Source: DASUBN01 sp036263155
GTDB lineage: Bacteria > Pseudomonadota > Gammaproteobacteria > Natronospirales > REEB76
Assembly (NCBI GenBank): GCA_036263155.1
Contig: DATAHN010000041.1
Coordinates: forward strand, 1-44,532
DNA: 44,532 nucleotides
Direction: 5' to 3'
The notes under the pieces: model-generated
Seen by the model: the letters and a program-made list of their open reading frames with translations, nothing else
Told to the model about the DNA's origin: nothing
The model's database searches: none
Made by a program: the position numbers and the translations under genes
In this document: positions 41,218-44,532 of the stretch, piece after piece
Layout: the number at the start of each line of letters is the position of its first letter
How positions within the stretch are numbered: position 1 is the stretch's first letter

Positions 41218-41747
41218 TGCGCCGCTCAGCCAAGCTCGCCGCCGGTATCGCCGCGCTGGTACTGCTCGCCGCCTGCGGCGACCGCATGGGCGACCTGCGC
41301 CAGTACACCAACGACGTGAAGGCCAAGAAGGGCGGCCGCATCGAGCCGATCCCGCAGATCAAGCCGTTCGAGGTCTTCACCTACGCGGACCAGGACGAGC
41401 GCTCGCCGTTCGTGCCGCAGGCCCAGGGCACCAACAAGACGAACGTGAACAGCGGCGCCTCCACCGCCGGGCTGCACCCGGATTTCAACCGCAACCACGA
41501 ATACCTGGAGCAGTTCCCGCTGGACGGCCTGAAGATGGTGGGCACGCTCACGCTGAGCGGCAACCTGTACGCGCTGGTCAAGGACAGCGACAACATCCTG
41601 CATCGCGTGGGCCTCGGCAACTACATGGGCCAGAACTACGGCAAGGTCATCAGCATCACCGATTCCGGCATCAAGCTGCGGGAGATCGTCCCGGACGGTC
41701 AGGGCGGCTGGTCGGAGCGCGTCACCGACGTGGCGCTCAGCGATTGA
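41217..41747 (+). CDS. pilP: Type IV pilus lipoprotein PilP
   Basis: A 176-residue lipoprotein (lipobox LLAAC, cysteine near 20) that connects PilN/PilO with PilQ. The sequence DLRQYTNDVKAKKGGRIEPIPQIKPFEVFTY is the conserved N-terminal PilNO-binding part. The C-terminal half is the small beta-sandwich with LDGLKMVGTL and YALVKDSDNILHRVGLGNYMGQNYGKV. The ATG at 41217 overlaps the pilO stop; GGAGG lies upstream. Confidence 0.95.
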   Translation: MRRSAKLAAGIAALVLLAACGDRMGDLRQYTNDVKAKKGGRIEPIPQIKPFEVFTYADQDERSPFVPQAQGTNKTNVNSGASTAGLHPDFNRNHEYLEQFPLDGLKMVGTLTLSGNLYALVKDSDNILHRVGLGNYMGQNYGKVISITDSGIKLREIVPDGQGGWSERVTDVALSD

Positions 41748-41764
41748 GAGCGAGGTAGACAGTC

Positions 41765-44104
41765 ATGAACACCAAGACATACACCCTGCACACCGCGCTC
41801 CTGGCGGCCGCGCTGCTCGTCGCCGGCCCCGCCGTCGCGGCCGATGCCGGCCATAACCAGCTGCAGAGCATCAACGCCGCCAAGCTCGGCGGCGACCGCG
41901 TGCAGATCGCGCTCACGCTCTCCGGTGCGCCGGCGCAGGCGCCGCTCTCCTTCACCGTGAACCAGCCGGCGCGCATCGCGCTCGACCTGCCCGATACGCG
42001 CCTGTCCCTCAAGGACCGCAAGACCGACGTGCAGGCCGGCATGGTCAACAGCATCGTGACCGCCGAGGCCGGCGGCCGCTCGCGGGTGGTGATCAACCTC
42101 ACCACCCTGGTGCCCTATACCGTCAAGACCGACGGCAACACGGTCTACGTGATCGTCGGCGCCAACGCCGCTGACACCGCCGTCGCCAGCGCCAACATCT
42201 CCAGCTTCGGCCCGCAGGCGACCGGCACCCCGGCCGCTGCGCCCGAGAGCAAGCCGGCGGTTGTAGCCGCGGCCCCTGTCCCGGTCCCGACTCCGTCCGC
42301 GCCGGCTCCGGCGGCGGCGTCCCCTGCCGCGCAGGCGCCTGCCAGCGCGCCCCAGCAGACCGTCGCCAGCGCCCCGGCCCGTGCCGCGGCGCCCTCCGGC
42401 GGCAACGTGATCTCCAACCTCGACTTCCGCCGCGGCAAGGACGGCAGCGGCGAGATCCTGGTGACGCTGCCCAACCCCGGCATCATAGGCAACGTGCACG
42501 ACCAGAACGGCAACGTGGCGGTGGACTTCGCCGGCGCCAAGCTGCCCGAAGAGCTGGTGCGGCGCATGGACGTGACCGACTTCGCCACGCCGGTGCAGTT
42601 CGTGGACGCGCAGAACACGCCCACCGGCGCCCAGCTCGTGATCCACTCCGCCGGCCGCTTCGAGAAGCTGGCCTACCAGAGCGACGACACCTTCTCGGTG
42701 GAGCTCAAGCCCCTGACCCAGACGGCCCAGGCGCAGCTCGAGGCCAAGAAGTCCTACGGCGGCCAGAAGATCAGCCTGAACTTCCAGAGCATCGACGTGC
42801 GCGCGGTGCTGCAGATCCTGGCGGATGCCAGCGGCAAGAACATCGTGGTGTCCGACGCCGTGAACGGCAACATCACCCTGCGCCTGCAGGACGTGCCCTG
42901 GGACCAGGCGCTCGACATCATCATGCACACCAAGGGCCTGGCCACGCGCGAGTACGGCAACGTGCTCATGGTCGGCACCGCCAGCGAGATCTCGGCCCAG
43001 GAGCAGGCCGAGGCCAGCGCCCAGCAGAGCCTGGCGCAGGTGGAGCCGCTGCAGTCGGCCTTCATCCAGGTGAACTATGCCAAGGCCATCGACCTGCAGG
43101 CCCTGGTGAAGGGCACCGGTGAGAGCGGCTTGCTGTCCAAGCGCGGCAGCGTCTCGGTGGACGCCCGCACCAACACCCTGCTGGTGCAGGACACCGCCGA
43201 CAACATCAGCAACATCCGCGCCATGGTGGCGCGCCTCGACGTGGCCGTGAAACAGGTGCTGATCGAGTCGCGCGTGGTGATCGCGAACAACGACTTCACC
43301 CGCGACCTGGGCGCGCGCCTGGGTTACAGCGGCTCCCGCACCACCAGCGGCAGCTTCATGACCACCTCCGGTTCGATCAACGGGACCGATTCCCAGACCA
43401 GCGCGTTCATCGACAACCAGAACGCCATCAACAACGCCATCAACAACGGCCAGACGCCGCCGCTGCCGATCGGCTTCACGGTACCGGCCCTCACCGACCG
43501 GCTCAACGTGAACCTGCCCACGGCTCCGACCGCCGGTTCCATCGCCTTCTCGGTGCTGCGCGGCGACTCGATCATCGACCTTGAACTCTCGGCGTTGCAG
43601 GCCGAGGGCCAGGGCGAGGTGGTGTCCGCGCCGCGGGTGCTCACCGCCGACCAGAAGCTCGCCCACATCGAGCAGGGCGTGCAGATCCCCTACCAGCAGG
43701 CTTCCGCGAGCGGCGCCACCACCACTGCGTTCAAGAACGCGGTGTTGAGCCTGGACGTGACGCCGCAGATCACGCCTGATTCGCGTATCAACATGGACCT
43801 CGAGGTCCACAAGGACGCAGTGGGCCAGAACGTGCAGAGCGCCACCGGCGGCAGTGTCCCGACCATCGACACCCGCGACGTGAAGACCACGGTGCTGGTC
43901 AACAACGGCGACACGGTGGTGCTGGGCGGCGTCTACGAGACCACCCAAAGCATCGCGGTCACCAAGGTGCCGCTGCTGGGCGACCTGCCGCTTCTGGGCT
44001 GGTTGTTCCGCAACACCGAGACCAAGAACAACAAGAACGAACTGCTGATCTTCGTTACACCCAAGATCCTGGACCAGTCGGCCACCGCCGCCATAGGTCA
44101 GTGA
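41765..44104 (+). CDS. pilQ: Type IV pilus secretin PilQ
   Basis: Outer-membrane ring through which the pilus passes. The 779-residue protein has a signal peptide (cleavage near AVAA), two AMIN peptidoglycan-binding domains (about 30-125 and 220-315) separated by a Pro/Ala linker (about 155-205), an STN/N0 domain starting near KISLNFQSIDVRAVL, a secretin N1 domain and the C-terminal secretin barrel. The barrel has the conserved VPLLGDLPLLGWLFRN and the end ELLIFVTPKIL. It begins 17 bp after pilP and ends the pil operon; aroK/aroB, which often follow, are not seen here. Confidence 0.97.
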   Translation: MNTKTYTLHTALLAAALLVAGPAVAADAGHNQLQSINAAKLGGDRVQIALTLSGAPAQAPLSFTVNQPARIALDLPDTRLSLKDRKTDVQAGMVNSIVTAEAGGRSRVVINLTTLVPYTVKTDGNTVYVIVGANAADTAVASANISSFGPQATGTPAAAPESKPAVVAAAPVPVPTPSAPAPAAASPAAQAPASAPQQTVASAPARAAAPSGGNVISNLDFRRGKDGSGEILVTLPNPGIIGNVHDQNGNVAVDFAGAKLPEELVRRMDVTDFATPVQFVDAQNTPTGAQLVIHSAGRFEKLAYQSDDTFSVELKPLTQTAQAQLEAKKSYGGQKISLNFQSIDVRAVLQILADASGKNIVVSDAVNGNITLRLQDVPWDQALDIIMHTKGLATREYGNVLMVGTASEISAQEQAEASAQQSLAQVEPLQSAFIQVNYAKAIDLQALVKGTGESGLLSKRGSVSVDARTNTLLVQDTADNISNIRAMVARLDVAVKQVLIESRVVIANNDFTRDLGARLGYSGSRTTSGSFMTTSGSINGTDSQTSAFIDNQNAINNAINNGQTPPLPIGFTVPALTDRLNVNLPTAPTAGSIAFSVLRGDSIIDLELSALQAEGQGEVVSAPRVLTADQKLAHIEQGVQIPYQQASASGATTTAFKNAVLSLDVTPQITPDSRINMDLEVHKDAVGQNVQSATGGSVPTIDTRDVKTTVLVNNGDTVVLGGVYETTQSIAVTKVPLLGDLPLLGWLFRNTETKNNKNELLIFVTPKILDQSATAAIGQ

Positions 44105-44136
44105 AGCGCGTGTGACCCACGCGAGGGGATGAAGCC

Positions 44137-44532
44137 ATGAGAACCGAAATGCACAAGACCATCATCAAGGGATTCGCCGGCGTCCTGTTCGCGGCGTCGC
44201 TCGCCTCCTGCGGCAGCGGACTCAATGCCACCACCAGCGGTGGCGGGACAACCAATAGCAGCATCCAGCTGGGCAATGGCACCGGCTCTTCCTTCGTCTC
44301 GGGCACCCTGGCGCTGGGTTCCAGCAGCCTCTCCGCGGGCGGCGCCACCAGCGTGACCGCCACCCTCGTGGATTCCACCGGCACGCTCTACAGCCAGCCT
44401 GTGGATGTGAGTTTCAACTCTCCCTGCGTGAGTTCGGGCCTCGCGACTATCACTGATTCAACTGGTGCCGGTAGCGGTACCGTGACTGCCAACGCCGGCA
44501 CGGCCATCGCCACATACACCGCCAAGGGCTGT
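44137..44532 (+). CDS. Ig-like-domain lipoprotein, N-terminal part
   Basis: The gene runs off the right end after 132 codons. A lipoprotein signal (AASLASC, cysteine near 25) is followed by a Gly/Ser/Thr-rich linker (about 26-50) and a domain resembling bacterial Ig-like (Big) repeats of surface proteins: LGSSSLSAGGATSVTATLVDSTG, VDVSFNSPC, and ATYTAKGC at the edge. Two cysteines (PC and GC) could form an internal bridge. GAGGGG lies eight bases before the ATG, and pilQ ends 32 bp upstream. Because it follows pilQ on the same strand, a role in pilus-associated adhesion is conceivable, but this is context only. Confidence 0.8.
   Translation, partial: MRTEMHKTIIKGFAGVLFAASLASCGSGLNATTSGGGTTNSSIQLGNGTGSSFVSGTLALGSSSLSAGGATSVTATLVDSTGTLYSQPVDVSFNSPCVSSGLATITDSTGAGSGTVTANAGTAIATYTAKGC

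Overview
The window is a dense, GC-rich stretch of a chromosome from a gammaproteobacterium. This rests on gene content and order: a caa3/aa3 oxidase cluster with ctaG, SURF1, ctaA and ctaB; a bioBFHCD operon; ubiC-ubiA; recG-ridA-spoT-rpoZ-gmk-yicC; rph-rdgB-hemW; rpmE; gltA; and a pilMNOPQ operon divergent from mrcA. This combination is usual in obligately respiring gammaproteobacteria such as Pseudomonadales, Xanthomonadales and Nevskiales relatives. I cannot name the genus. I see no phage, transposon, CRISPR, tRNA or rRNA.

Layout. 1-8.4 kb: cytochrome c oxidase genes and heme A/copper assembly genes, nearly all on the minus strand, interrupted by one plus-strand DUF2909-type gene at 3.64 kb. 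8.7-13.3 kb: tightly overlapping biotin operon behind a putative BirA operator. 13.4-15.7 kb: a cysteine synthase-glutaredoxin fusion, diverging from comF. 15.9-18.3 kb: a small HExxH lipoprotein, an ACT-domain protein and the first two ubiquinone enzymes. 18.3-27 kb: recG, ridA, spoT, rpoZ, gmk and yicC on the minus strand. Between ridA and spoT sit three plus-strand tandem paralogs of a secreted protein family I do not recognise. 27-31.3 kb: PP2C phosphatase, rph, rdgB, hemW, a Rof-like gene and rpmE, with a 438-bp low-GC gap before rpmE that holds a cluster of DnaA-box matches. 31.4-35.4 kb: a Cys-rich lipoprotein, a DsbA-like and a PDZ gene, then gltA and an FkbM methyltransferase. 35.4-44.5 kb: an uncharacterised gene, mrcA (PBP1a) and pilMNOPQ, then the start of an Ig-like lipoprotein that runs off the window.

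How they work together. Much of the window serves aerobic respiration: oxidase, heme A, copper delivery, ubiquinone and citrate synthase. Biotin synthesis, nucleotide quality control and stringent response, cell-wall synthesis and type IV pili fill the rest.

The parts least explained by known biology are: (1) the three secreted paralogs, each with exactly two cysteines spaced C-x14-C, two of which carry a near-identical upstream regulatory block; (2) the DnaA-box cluster in AT-rich DNA near a switch in gene polarity; (3) two arrays of back-to-back perfect hairpins that share one stem sequence; (4) the Cys-rich lipoprotein, thiol oxidoreductase and PDZ mini-operon; and (5) the CysK-Grx fusion.
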